64,000 nucleotides of DNA from Verpa conica (taxonomy: Eukaryota > Ascomycota > Pezizomycetes > Pezizales > Morchellaceae). Shown piece after piece: positions 12,861 through 25,254 of this stretch. The position numbers and the translations under genes were made by a program. The stretch lies in assembly GCA_033030425.1 (NCBI GenBank), contig JAUFSD010000017.1, positions 310,001 to 374,000 on the forward strand. Direction: 5' to 3'. Within the stretch, counting starts at the first letter, position 1. Every line of letters begins with the position of its first letter. The notes beneath the pieces were generated by a model. That model was not told where the DNA came from. It ran no database searches and saw nothing but the letters and a program-made list of their open reading frames with translations.

Positions 12861-14548
12861 ATGGACTTCCCTTCGAGCTCCGAACTATATTGGAATCCCT
12901 GGTCTAGTACAGATGAGGACATCCCGACCGAGCAACCCCACCACGTGCTCGTGGACCCTGCTGTTGAGAAAAACCTGGGTAGTGTCGATACTACTAAGAT
13001 AACGGATATGACAGATGTAGAGGTAGTACCAAATGATGTTTCTAGACCCGCGGATACACGGAATAAGATTGAGGAGCACACCACAAAGTGTTTTCGGATC
13101 CAAGGAATACCGGAATCATGGACAAAAGACAAACTCCTCGAATATCTTGTCTACAATGACCTTGATCTGGAAAAGTTCGAGGTCTCGCTCTATCCTTCAT
13201 GTTCTTGTCCTGGAATAGTCCAAACGGCAGTACTGAACCTGGAAGGTTCTCCGAAGTTCATTCAGCCAGTGCTCGAGAACGGGGAAGAAGCTATGTTCGT
13301 AGATGTACCTGAACACATATCTGGGGAGAAGGGTGTTCAACTCGAGATCGACAGACACTTTTATGGTCTAACACCTCTCAACTCTCCAGAAGGGGGAGAG
13401 ATTGTCGAGTAGGTTGAGCTTTCCCCTTAAGGTCTCTTTTTCTGGAGTACATGTAGATTAACTGTGGTTAGTATTATTGCCGTAACTGGTCTTGCTGGAC
13501 ATGCATTTGGATCTTGGAAGAGCCGGAAGACTCAAAAGATGTGGCTGCAGGACTTTCTCCCGCAAGAACCTGGGCTCAGATGTGCCCGGATCATGACCTA
13601 TGGTTACAATACTAAACTTACCGAGGGCAAAGTGAACGATGGGATGATCGATTATCGGAGGCAATTTATCCAACAATTGAACAATGCTAGGGATTCAGCT
13701 GAGGTATTTCGATATTTGATATGTAATGGTCGAGATTTTAATGACGTGTAATCAGGCTAACTCTACTGGTAGAAAAAGTCACGGCCAATAATCTTCATAG
13801 GACACAGCCTCGGTGGAATTTTAATAGCGCAAGTAAGACAACCTCACTATGAATGACGAGTAAACAAAAGTAAAATACTGAGACCCATCACTAGGCATTG
13901 GTCCACTCGAAGAATATGGATCACAGTCGGCACATCCTTGATTCTACACATGCCGTGATCTTTTTTGGCACCCCACACAAGGGCCTCAAGGTTTCTCAAC
14001 TAGAATCAATGATTATAGATATAGAGAAGAACTCTGATTCGACAAGACTGCACCTCCTCTCCCAGCTGAAGGAGAGCTCCCAGTCTCAATGGCTGGAGGA
14101 ACAACGAGACCACCTTGCTGATGTCTGGGCGAACATTGGAGTCGTCAGCTTCTATGAGACAGAAACAACACCAACAGTTGCAAAGGTGCGATACCCAGCA
14201 CCAAGTACAGAGTCTAGGAATTAACTCATTTCCAGTCTGAATCGGGAGTATATGGAAGGTTCGGAGAAGAGGTGGAAATGGTTACAAGAGTCTCTGCTGA
14301 AATAGGCTTTCCAAACGAACATCGAATCCCTATTGGACGTAGCCACACGGAAATGGTTAAGTTCCCCTCAAAAATCGACCCCAGTTATCGATCAGTGGTT
14401 TCGCACATAGTGCATTTCCTAAAAGAGGCTGGTGAGTCATAATATTGAACTTCTAAAGAGAGGGGTTTAAATGCTTATTAAAATGATTTTTCCTATAGCG
14501 GCTATTGTGGATAGGAAAAAGTCAATCAAGAAATTCCATGGTACGTAA
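12861..14548 (+). CDS. SERAC1-like alpha/beta hydrolase, truncated NLR-type gene
   Basis: Six exons join in frame: 12861-13408, 13472-13703, 13773-13832, 13895-14185, 14236-14431 and 14499-14548, giving about 458 aa. The N-terminal part (FRIQGIPESW, HFYGLTPLNSP) matches the leader usual in fungal hydrolase-NLR proteins. Joining exons 1 and 2 at GTAGGT / TTAG restores the family motif VDIIAVTGLAGHAFGSW. Exon 3 carries the nucleophile elbow GHSLGG (Ser about 272), followed by FFGTPHKGLK and IPIGRSHTEMVKF. This module resembles SERAC1/PGAP1-type hydrolases and is commonly fused to NACHT or NB-ARC plus repeats in fungal NLRs. Here the frame runs to IVDRKKSIKKF and ends at TAA 14546-14548. A donor-like GTACGT at 14541 suggests that another exon once followed, but no nucleotide-binding or repeat domain is visible downstream. 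The 3' end is the least certain part. Confidence 0.75.
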
Positions 14549-15699
14549 TATATCAACCAATCATACCCCCCCCCAGAGTTGGTATTAGGGCCATCAGACA
14601 ATGGTTTCGCACGTGTTTGAAGACCCCAATAGATATAAGAAGGAACAGTTTAGGTTTAGTACTACATCTATCTATTGGGCTGTGACTAAATAATATATTA
14701 GGGCGTGACCGTAAAGCGGAACGGGAGTTTCTAAAAAATCTCGCCGTAAATCTTATACTTAAGCGCTGAGAGAATGAGGAAAATATACTAGAACTACTCC
14801 CTATGTGGGCCCTAGCCTTCAATGTTAGTATCTAGTCTTGTATCGATCCTGAGGTGTTTTTTTTTAGTGTGGTTTGATAATGAAAATTATCGACTTATAC
14901 CCATAGTTTGTGTTTTCAATATAGAGATATACCCCTAATCCTTCTAGAAAAAATACCTCATAATTATGTTTACGAGTGAGATACTATGATTTAACCTACC
15001 AACTCTAGTAGTAATAGATGCTCTAACAAAACACAGGGCCATAAAAGGGTACCCTGACCTCAAACATATAGATACGCTCTAGGTAGCCTATAAGACAGAA
15101 GAAGCCATTGTATTGATATCGAATCAAGCAAATACTATGCCTTACAAGTAAAAACAAACCCACGACCACATAATACGTACCAATAAAGTGACTCCCTACA
15201 CTTAATAAAGGAAAGAATAAGATACATGGGATGATATAGGCATAGTAATGACAAGGGAACGAATAAAGCAGGCAACCAGGCGCTAACAAAGCAAACCAAA
15301 ACGCTGTAGAAACTCCTTTCCAGATCCATTGGTTGGAGTGCCGCTCCCCTAGTAATAGTAAACTCCAACTCTGTCAAAGACGAGTAGACTAAAAATCACA
15401 AGAAAAAGACATGCCTTAAAAAATAAATAAGGAATTGTATCAGTACTATACTACTATCGACAAACCGCCAAGAACACTCCGCAATAGACTGCTAACCTGT
15501 CAGAGGAAGAAAGAAAAAACTAAACAGCCAACACCGATACCAGATACATGCAGCTAGCATACAAAAAAGGGGTTTAAACACCAAAAAGCCCCAGCTTTAG
15601 GTATCTTTATGACAACCAAAAACCGCCTGGGTATCTCACTATCTATAGCGTTAAAGACGTTAAGCATCGACCCCCTCCACTTTTACCCCTAGTAGACCA
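14549..15699. other. AT-rich gap after the truncated hydrolase gene
   Basis: No coding feature is supported. If the preceding gene were a complete NLR, its nucleotide-binding domain should lie here, but all three plus frames are broken at short intervals and no P-loop motif is readable. The right part contains the 3' flank of the minus-strand NTF2-like gene. Confidence 0.5.
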
Positions 15700-17404
15700 T
15701 TAATAATTGTTATCCCAAAAGTTGCTACCATTCGACGACTGTGTCTGACTCCTAGCAGTACGAATAGGAAGATCTATTGCCTGCTTCCTCTCGTCGGGAA
15801 TCTCTTCGTCGTAATTCCATCCGCGGCCTTGAACTTTACGTGTCCCAATTCCATCACCTGCGATATTGATCCCCCCTGTTTGTTGTTCCTTTCCGAAGGA
15901 ATCGAAGAAACCGCCACCAGGGCTCTCATTCTCGCCCCAGTGTCCTGCCATGTTGTTGAGTGCGGCTTTACGGTCTTGGGTGATTGGCTTCTTAACACGA
16001 GACCCTGCTGGGGAGTCATCAACGATATCGAAGTGGGAGTTGACACCGCGGCGGCCGGGGCCAGAGGCGTTCTTAATTCGCTCGATAGTTTCGGGGGTAT
16101 CAGTGTCTTTGATGGAGAAGTGTGTCTCGGCGTCTTTGTGGGGAACAGTCTTTTTGGGAAGTCTGATTGGTTCTGGCTTCTCTTCGTCATCGCTCCACCC
16201 GAAATGTCTTTCATCGTCCTTGCGGTGTTTCAAAGGCCGCTTCTCAGGGGTTGTAAAATCTTCAAAGGCCCATGTGGATGTATGCTTAGAGTGTTTTGTC
16301 GCTGGGACCGGATCATTTGGCGTGCTATCCACATGTTCATCAGAGAACTCAAAGTGATCGTATTTCTTCGGGTCGAGATGAACGGTACGGTCTACAGTCT
16401 TAGGAGTTTTCTGGTTTTCGCTACCAATCTCGAAGGTTCGCTTCGCAGTGAATCCGTTTTGGCCCTTACGAGATACAAAGGCCTCCGGTCCGTTCTCCAG
16501 GGGAACACCATCATCTCTAGTACCGATGATCTCGACAAGGTCACGGCTAGGAGGCTTTGCAGAACCGCGGGGAGCAATTGATGGGCCCTTTATCCTCTCG
16601 GTTTCGACTTCCTGGGGAGTGAACAGCGAAAGGCTGCGATGCGGATCCCTTGTCGGATTTGTACTGCTTGCAATGGACGAGGTTGAGCTCTTCCTCGTTC
16701 CAGAACGTGGTCTGTTGTCGTTTCCGTTCTGCTGCGCGGCAGCTACAGGAGCAGGCCGAGCTGCACCAGGGGCATTTGAAGTGCCGATCACTGATTTTCC
16801 AACAAGCTTACATTGGTCGCGACCGTCTTTGATAGGCCAGTTACGACCATTGCGACCGATGACGCCAATCTGCTTGAGTAGGCATGACTGGTCCCAGTAA
16901 AGACGGATTTGCTTGATAAGGCCATCTTCAAAGTTGACGATATGGACCTAACGCACAGCACAGATGTTAGCCCCGTGTCAGCGCACGTGGAACAGCCACT
17001 AAATGGTATTTTTGACACGTCTAATCGCAAGTCATACAACGCGCGCTCGGTTCGCACAACTTAAAATAATTCGGGTGAAACATGGGGAAACTCACAATCG
17101 GCACCGTAACGACTTGATCAGACAAAAAATTATCGTCCAGCGCAGGTAGATAGTTCCCACCACTACTAACAAACTCTATTTCCGTCTCCATTTCCAACAC
17201 CAGCGAGTCGCTGCTCTCAATAGCGGCGAGGGGCTTTTCAACTCGCTTTTTCAGCATATTAGGTTCGCGGGAGAGGTATTTTGTTATATCTTCAGCGGAA
17301 CTAATGGTGATGAGGGTTGTGATGAAATTCATGGATGGGGATGCAGATAGCGCCTTTTCATTAGGAGAGGCGAGGAACCTCGTGTAGACTTGCTGAAGAG
17401 ACAT
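15700..17404 (-). CDS. NTF2-like domain protein with acidic repeat tail
   Basis: Two exons, 17404-17096 and 16947-15700, are separated by a 148-nt intron (GTGAGT donor, TTAG acceptor, phase 0). The product is about 518 aa. The first 165 residues look like an NTF2-like fold. Splicing joins VTVPI to VHIVNFEDGLIKQIRLYW, followed by a Trp-Asp-Gln and a GRNWPIKDGRDQ segment, a pattern I recognise from conserved fungal NTF2-like proteins. The remainder is low-complexity and charged, with a repeated short motif His-Phe-x-x-x-Asp (DHFEFSDE, RHFGWSDDEE, THFSIKD, SHFDIVDD) and MAGHWG near the end. NTF2 folds serve in nuclear transport or as small-molecule pockets; the role here is unknown. The ATG at 17404 is the first in frame and gives a compact N-terminus. 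Confidence 0.85.
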
Positions 17405-20400
17405 GATGGTTTACAATAAAGAGGGTTCCTTGGTATGTAGTACTTGTACTAACTGTACTGATTTGTTTTATTGCTTGTGATGATAAAAAATCTCAACGAC
17501 TTGCGTAAAGGGGTAAGCAGGGATGAATAATTTAGGATCTTTGGTGTTTATTTGTCTTCCGATGGAGCAACAGAAGTGTGATTGTCAGATCAAGACAGGC
17601 CAGCTGGGGGAGTGTGATAGAACAGACACAGAAGTGAAGGCGATGGAGAAGGTAAATGGTGGTATAGAAGTGAACAGGGAAAACAGCGGGGGAGGATGAA
17701 GGAATATGAAGGAATACAGAAAGGAGGAAGATGGAAGCAAGGAAGCCCGCGATGTCTAAGGCAAGGGTTAGGGGTGAAATGTGGAGGGGACCCGCATGTC
17801 GCCAAGCTCAGCGCCGCGTCTTTGTGTGCAGCAACTTTACTGTGACAGGAACACTTCCATCTCCCCTTATTCGCTTCGCTTGCGTTGCCATGCATAATCT
17901 AGCCCATTGCATCGATAAAAATAAAATACTAATGATCCATTCCCAGGCCCGCTTCTGAAAGCTACATCACCCATTCGCTCCTTTGTCCCTGAGATTGAAG
18001 GAGAGCCCAGTACCTGGATACGCATTAACCGTGCATGCCGCTTCCAAAAACAAATAACAAAAAAGTTATACCAACCTAAAAGAACTTGCAGCAATCCGGA
18101 ACGGCATGTTTCTTTTCTTTTCGGAGGACTGATTTCGGGGGACTTCCCGGGCCTAGATCAAAACTCCATAGATCACGGGTTTGCCCCTGAAAGATGAGTT
18201 TAAAGCCTAAACTCGCGTGATCCCGTCTAACATGTACCCCTTCGCTTACAAGAATCCCCCGGATTTTGTTTCCTCGGACAAGGGGGTTGTGGACGGAAAT
18301 CTCGGTCCCGGTTATATCCCAGATGGTGATAACGCCATCTAATATATCGGGCCCTATAAACATCAAGGAAAAGTAGATCCATGGGTGTTTCTTTTCGAGG
18401 GACGCGTTCTTGGGGTGCAAATCAGCGACGAGTGACAGAGTATGATAAAACAGCTAAATACTTTAGGGCGCAAGGTCCAATTTCCGCTTAAACGGCGTGC
18501 AACGGCTGCTAAAAGACCATAGCGCCCCTGGCAAAAGTCTGAGGGCAAAGTACATGCCTACTCCGCTCTTGAGTTGGATTTGAATCCAAAGCTAGACAGT
18601 ATTCTGTCATTCTTATCAGTTATAGTAAGCCTCGTATCCGATCCTCTTAGGGGCTAAGATAATGACACCAGATGCTGTCGGCGTTGTGAATCAATCACAT
18701 CCAAGTTTCATCGTCTCACAGGCTACCAATCCAGAAACAGAATGATTGCGCCGAAAAATTCCATTCCAAGAACGGCAAAGGTTATAACCATTGAGAAAAT
18801 AGAGAATGCCATAGTGCCGAAAACAGTGGATTAATAAGTCTGCAACCCAAAAGAATGGAGAAATACCGCAAGACCTATGTTGGTATTGTCAAGTTAGACA
18901 GAGAACTGAAGTGTGTAGGCGCCACGGGACAACTACATATCTTAGACCAGGTGAGCGCTTCCACTTGGGGCGAGTCAGACCGAATGCAACTGCAGAAAGC
19001 TCGTGTTCTCGTGATAAAGGCCAAAACTAGATAAATCCATAGGATAGGTACGTAATCTCTCAGTCAAACGAGTGGCAATGGCACGGTAACCGGCCAAGAG
19101 GGTATATAAAGGCAGCAGAACTCAAGGGTGACGTGATCGAGTGACATCACGTGAAGTAATCTGCAAGGCAGACCGAAGCTGAGGTACCATTAAGTGTACC
19201 CGAGAAACGAACTTTTGTTGGTTTAGGTGGCTTTATGTTCAAGGCAGACAGCGAATATTTAGGGTATAAATCCACACCCACTTGAGTACTACATGACATA
19301 GCAAAGGCGACGTCCGAATATGCATAACTTCCCGGCTATATAAACTTGGCTTTTCTGTCCTTTCCAAAGGCCTAGCCGGATATCCATTGGCGCGGGGAGC
19401 TATGGTAGGTGAGATTGAGACGTTCATCGTGGCAGAGTAGTTTTACAAAGTTCCTATGAGGTTGCCGAGACATATGCTTACGCGGCGTCCCGGGGGACCG
19501 GCACCGGGTGTGCTTGAGCGGAAGTTCGGCGTCGGGGGATCAGTAATACAACTAAGCTTCGATGGTTCAGCCGCTCTCCATATGCGGGCAAATGATTATC
19601 CGACATGTTAATTGTGGGAAGGTGTTTGTGTAGTGCACCATTCGCAATATAAACATGTAGTTATACGTCCCTAATGGGTATATGTATTCACGTACTATAA
19701 AAATTGGCAGTTAGGATGTGTGTGTATGTATTTGTTAGGGTAATGACCCTTGGCCTTGTATACAAGGTCCCATGATTTTTTGGGTACATGTAATCTACAT
19801 GTAGGTACCTAGCGTCAGGTGTTTACTGTAAGGGTTCGTCCTGTCACATATGTATGTATAATCATAAGAAATTGGTTTAGTATTGGAGGCGGAGTAGCCG
19901 GTTAGCTAGGATGCATATGCGCCAACTACCTTATTACCTTGTCAGAAGTGAGGTCTGAACAAATGGCAAAGTCTTATCCCGCCGAGACCCGAATAATGAT
20001 CTGATGACGGGTACCGATGCTGATGCAGAGTAGAATACGTATGTATTCCTTTGGCTTGGTAGAAATGAAAAAGAAACTAAACTAAATGTATATGTAGGTA
20101 AGGAATCGGGCTGAAAGGTGTCCTCGGGGCTGAAAAGCAACTGCGGGGAGAGAGGCTCAAACGCCTAGTTTGAGGGCATATTCTTCTCCCCTTTTCTTCT
20201 CGCGAGAGTCACAGGAGTAGGTTAAATGTTGAAACCAGGGAGAGTTTCTAAATTAAATACCAAGGTTGGATGTTGGGAATTCCTTCTCTTTTCTCCCGGA
20301 GCGCATCAGGCAGGGAAGGAGGATCGTCATATGTATGTACTGTTGCGTTGCGTGCGCGTCTTGCGGGAGGCGCAGTCCATCTTGCTCTTTTCGTACTGGC

Positions 20401-20710
20401 GAAAGGCGAGACCTTCTTGTCCCTCTGTACGTCATAAAAACCGTTCTATCCCCGACGACAAGGTAATGTCAAAAAACTAAAAACTAAAGGGCGACCCCAC
20501 CATCATACAGAAGGAGTAATATACAAGGGGTCTTGCATTAATTATTCCGCTCTCTCCATCATCCATCCATCGATTCATCCATTCTATCTCCATCCCGAGC
20601 CCAGGAGTGTGAGGGAACAGTGGCTTTATCTAGGTGCTCAGAGCTTCATCCACAACAATCACCACTCGCAAGCAGAAAGTAATTTCCTCACCCCCCAAAA
20701 TCTATTCGCG
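17405..20710. other. Intergenic stretch, no supported gene
   Basis: About 3.3 kb between two divergent genes. 17.4-17.9 kb is purine-rich on the plus strand and probably the promoter of the NTF2-like gene. 20.5-20.7 kb, with CATCCATC runs, is probably the promoter and leader of the PX-domain gene. Between them I see only short frames, a strong TATA-like box at 19103-19112 and a 29-codon hydrophobic minus-strand frame at 18723-18812, discussed under findings. Confidence 0.5.
19103..19154 (+). promoter_or_regulatory. TATA-like box with CRE-like inverted repeat
   Basis: TATATAAAGG at 19103-19112 matches a strong eukaryotic TATA consensus. It is followed by TGACGTGAT (19129-19137) and its inverted partner ATCACGTGA (19146-19154), which resemble bZIP/CRE-type sites. 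No convincing coding frame follows within 300 bases: an ATG at 19233 closes after 16 codons. It may be a relic promoter or chance. Confidence 0.25.
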
Positions 20711-23700
20711 ATGGCAACAAAAACCCTCCCCGAAATCTCTACTCTCTCTGTCAATGGCGGAAAGAGCGAGGGGAATATTCTTACTGGAAAACAAGAGCAC
20801 TGTACGTTTCCTTAGCCTTCTTCTACTTACCCCGCTTTAGCATTACTGACTTGAGAGTAGATCTGAAGCGAGAACTCATCGGTAGCCAGGTCAAGTTTGA
20901 GATTGCAGAGTTAAATTCACCTACTGCGCTCCAGCGCTTCGGTGCGCCATTCAGATCACCACTTGGAGAGGTCGCCCCAGTTGATAGTGAACTGCCGATT
21001 CTGAGGTACATTTTTGTGCACCATGTTCGAAAATTCCCATTCTTGAACCAGGCGAAGGAGAAAGAATTTTGGCAGGATCGACTTCAAGTTGTAAGTTGCC
21101 CCCTCCTTGCTTTATCACGGAAGAGCCAAAAAAAACTAATGATTGGATAGTTCCTTGAGTCATTCGCGAACAAACGAATCTCCTCTTCCGAAGACCGTCT
21201 TGAGGAAACAAAACGTCGCAAGCTCGCTTTAAAATGTGAGAAGGTAGTAGAGCTGATGATGAATTCTGGTATCCCAACAGCCTCCGGCTATGAGGAACGG
21301 GTAGGATTCGAAGAAATCGAGGCAGCTGGTGGAGCAGACAGAGCTGCCCATGAAGGGGGGCTATTAGTAAACATGCCGGAAGGGAATTGGATCAACGGAT
21401 GGGACGTAAATATTGCCTCAGTAAGACAGATTAGTGTTAAGAGGACAGTTCGACATCACATACATGCTGTGCGTAGGATATTTCATTTGAATATGGGGAA
21501 AAGATGGCTATGCTAACATAATTATTAAACAGGAATTCCTTATTCGTACGAAAAGGGTAGATCAACCCGATGTTGTTGTTGGACGAAGGTTCGGTGCCTT
21601 TGTACGGTTACATAAAGAGGTATATAAATACCCCCGGCACAAGGTTATAATAAATACTAACGCTCTACAGCTCCGACAAGAAATCCCAGGCAAAGTTCTC
21701 CCTTCTCTTCCCCGCAAATCCGACAATTCCTCGGCAAGCACGTATCTCTCCCTCTCTACATCCGATGACCGCTCCTCAATATCCTCATCTTCAACAACGA
21801 CCTCTTCCTCGGGCGAGTCTCACCCTAGTAATGAAAAGGCTTCAAAATCCCACAGCCGCTCGCAGTCCCTTGGATCAGCACTTGGGACATCTCTCGGCAT
21901 TAGTAAAAGTCGAAACGCATCAAGAAACTCTCTCGATCATCCCCCTATCGAGCTTTGGCGTGAGAACCAGAGGATCTCACTGAGGGCGTTCCTGAGGGCT
22001 TTATTGGGAGACGCACAAATTTCTAAGAGTAAGGCAATGTCGAAGTTTTTGCTCGATATGCCGATCACACTAAATGAGGAGGAGAGAATCGATGAAGGAC
22101 GAAGGAGAGAGATGGATAAAATTAGGATAGAGGAGCAGAGGAGGTTCTATGAGATTGCAAGCCAAAGGGCGAGGGAGTTGGATGTGTATATGGAGAGTTT
22201 CAGGCGAGAAATCGTTGAATCAAGTAACCCCCCCTTTATCATTCACTTATTTATCTCGTGATACTAACAGGAGTAAAAAGATGGCCTTACAAAACTATTT
22301 GCCGAGATTAGGGAGAAGGATAAGCTACAAGACCTCTCTATCCAATACAAAAAATTCGCTGAATGGCTCCGCATCGAAGTAGCGGCAACAATCTACCATC
22401 TATTTCTCGCTGAAGACAACTCTAGCGAGCTCTTTGCTCAAGGAAAGAAGATACACTCACTTGTTCCTTATACTGTTCTCAAAAACGTCATCCGTATTGC
22501 CAACCCTGCTGCTGTCATGACTGGTGTCCTCGATCTATTCTTGGCTACACCCTTCGGATCACGCTCGTTGATGCAAAGAGTCTTGAGTATGGCGATTGGG
22601 GATGGTATTAAACAGCTACAGAAAAGTATTGATTCACTAACCGTGGATGTTGGTGACCCGGTGTTCTGTGCCAAGTTGAAAGCATTCACGGAAGCGGATG
22701 AAGTTGTTCGAGAGGAGATTAGAGAATCAGCAGCAGGAGATAATGTAGACCTCATTGTTGCAATTCTCCGGAGCGAGTACATCCAACCTGAGCTAGAGCC
22801 AAAGCAAATCGAGACAATATTCAACGCCTACGTCGCATGGAACAACGCTGTTGAGGGCGTTATGGACGAAATGAGAACCTCAGCACAGCTATTTGCACAC
22901 CTCAAACAGCTCCTCAAACTCTACACCCGCCAGCGCGATAAGAACATGATGCTGGAAATGATCGCAGAGCCAGTAACACTACAGCTATTTAGGGATTTGT
23001 TTACGATTTTCTATGAGCCGCTTATTCGTGTTTACAAGTCTGCAAACGTCTACAACTCTGTCACCGACTTTGCTGTGTTTATTGATGACATGATCAAGGT
23101 CGTTGAGAAGGCGCAGCACCAGGATATGTCAAGTGATCCTAATCAGACTGTACAAGCGTTCATAGACCTCTGTGCGAGGCATGAAGATAATTTCTACAAG
23201 TTTGTCCACGAGGTTCATATCCATGACGATGGACTCTTCGAGAACCTTATGAAATGGCTCGAGGGGATTCTCGCGTTTCTGAGAAAGGGACCTGCCGGCG
23301 GTGCATTGGATATGAATGAGCTGATGAAACATGCTGTTGACAACGGGGTGATTGATGGCGCCAAGGCGAAGGAGGAAATCGATTTGTTGATTAAGTGGCA
23401 GGCGAGGAGAAGAAAGTGGCATCAGGATAAGACGAGGCAGAAGATGGCTAGTGCTGGTGAAGACCAGTCTGCTTGGTTGGCTACTGCACCTGAAACTCAG
23501 TTTACTGTGGGTGACTTTGGAATCGACAATGTATGTGCCTCCGGATTTAACTTGTGTAATGATTGGTACTGACTTTGGCGCAGGGTGATATCGATGACTT
23601 GAATAATGTAGACGTTGACGACATGTCTAGCGATGAAGACGAAAGTGATGATCAGGCAGGTCCTATAGAGGCAGAGAGAAGAAAGAGGAAGAAGAAGCAA

Positions 23701-23808
23701 GACCATCTTAGACGAAGAGCAGGTGAACCTGAGAAGCCGGTGGTGACTGAGGTATTGAAGTTGAAAGAGGACTTTATACTGCAGTTGAGAAGAGTATTGG
23801 CTGGTTAA
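20711..23808 (+). CDS. LEC1: PX-domain protein of the Lec1/Ypr097w family
   Basis: Seven exons: 20711-20801, 20861-21090, 21151-21420, 21533-21619, 21671-22223, 22281-23530 and 23584-23808, with every junction in frame, give about 901 aa. The N-terminus (EHYLKRELIGSQVKFEIAEL, spliced across the first intron) matches the PX-associated PXB region. A PX lipid-binding domain follows, with its core in VDQPDVVVGRRFGAFVRLHKEL (about 210-230) and an inserted Ser-rich loop. The long helical remainder corresponds to the DUF3818 region, with LFLATPFGSRSLMQRVL as a hallmark. The C-terminus is acidic then basic. Yeast Ypr097w/Lec1 binds phosphoinositides and affects lipid and sterol distribution; a similar membrane-associated role is inferred. 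In intron 5 the acceptor is the AG at 22279-22280, because an upstream CAG at 22268-22270 would put a TAA in frame. Confidence 0.88.
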
Positions 23809-25254
23809 GTGGCTGGACTACCTACCATATTTATTGAGTAATACAACGCGGTTTGTTAAAGGCGCACGTATGGGATGGGTTGTTTCTTTACTTTTATTCT
23901 TGTATTTTTTTTAAAAACATTCACGAGTGAGAGTGATAGCAGATGATAGCTTGGTTTAAGCACTAACTATAGCAATTCTTTTTTTCTTTATCTTTTCTCA
24001 TTTTATTACTTTAATGTCGACTTTTGAATTAAAAGAGACGTGTCTTATTCTACTTGTACTACTAGATGATCCGCCTATAGACTCATCATAATACTTTAGA
24101 CAAGCACAATTATCGACTTTAAGACATCATTGTGTAGCAGTGAAGGTTAGACTAGACATATTTAGATTAACCACGTCCCTTCTCAAACGGTCTCATGACT
24201 ATGTAATGTAAAAAAACCCACGTAAGAAAACCCAAGACTTGAACCTGCCGAAGACTCAAATAATTCAGTGTCACAGCATGATCCTCCCCCTCCTTAGCTC
24301 ATAGCCTTAATGGAGCCACGTCACCACAAGAACTGTGAAAAAAAATCAAGGCACACCCAAGTCCGGTCTCAGGCCTGTCACTAAGTGTGGGGTAGGTAGG
24401 TAGGACTAGGATCCAACGCCTATATTTCGGTGAGCGAGACTAACTTTCGGTATTTGTAGACTCGTACTGGTTTATGTAACGAAGATATCTTATAGTAAAG
24501 GGTCGATGATAGATATAGCCCTTCTGGATCTTGTATATCTCTCTACCCTTCCATTTTGTGGATGACTGCTGGTCGAGAGAAATACTATAGGTGTTACAAT
24601 AGTGCAACATAGGGTTATTTCTGGTTATGAATACTGAATTAGGGAGAGACTGTTTTCTATACTTTATTTAGCGGTAAAGCATTCCCAGTGCTTGAACTAT
24701 TTTGGACAACTGGTAGTAAATAAAGTAGCTTCATCTCTCAGGTATATCTGGCTTACGTAAATTACTTTATAGGGTCTGTTTTAGTACTAGGTAGGTTGTT
24801 ATGAAGCCTAAACTACGATTAATACTGCACTGAACGTGTAATATAAAAATCGATTGAAAAAAAAAAAACTAGGATACAGAGAGACTGACTCTTCAAACTC
24901 AAAAGTCAGAAAAGCGAAAGAAAAGACAGGACAAAGCCTAAAAGAATAACAAGTAGATAACCTCCATCATTAACCGTGCCTACCCCTAGCCACTCCTACC
25001 CCAGTTTCCCCCATACACGCTCTTTTTTTGTTTGTGTAAATGAAACAAAATAATATTTATAGTAAGATTTCACCCTCTGAACTAGGATGGAAAAGAAAAA
25101 AAGGGAATGAATGTAGAACGAAATCCGTATAAAAAAAAAGGAATAACTAGGAATCAAGGGGAGAGAAACCCTTATCGAGGGGAATAGTAACATGCATGAA
25201 CCTATGCTTTATAAGCAGGGACCCTGTATGAATCTCATTTACTAAAAACATACT
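23809..25254. other. Intergenic gap between convergent genes
   Basis: The 3' flanks of the PX-domain gene (plus) and ARS2 (minus) meet here. The sequence is AT-rich, contains several A and T runs (for example at 24858-24868) and shows no frame with coding character. Both transcription terminators should lie within it, but no specific signal stands out. Confidence 0.55.

Noticed and set aside
15829..16581. 250-codon plus-strand open frame
   Set aside because: It is antisense to the NTF2-like gene, has no domain, and its composition follows from the coding strand.
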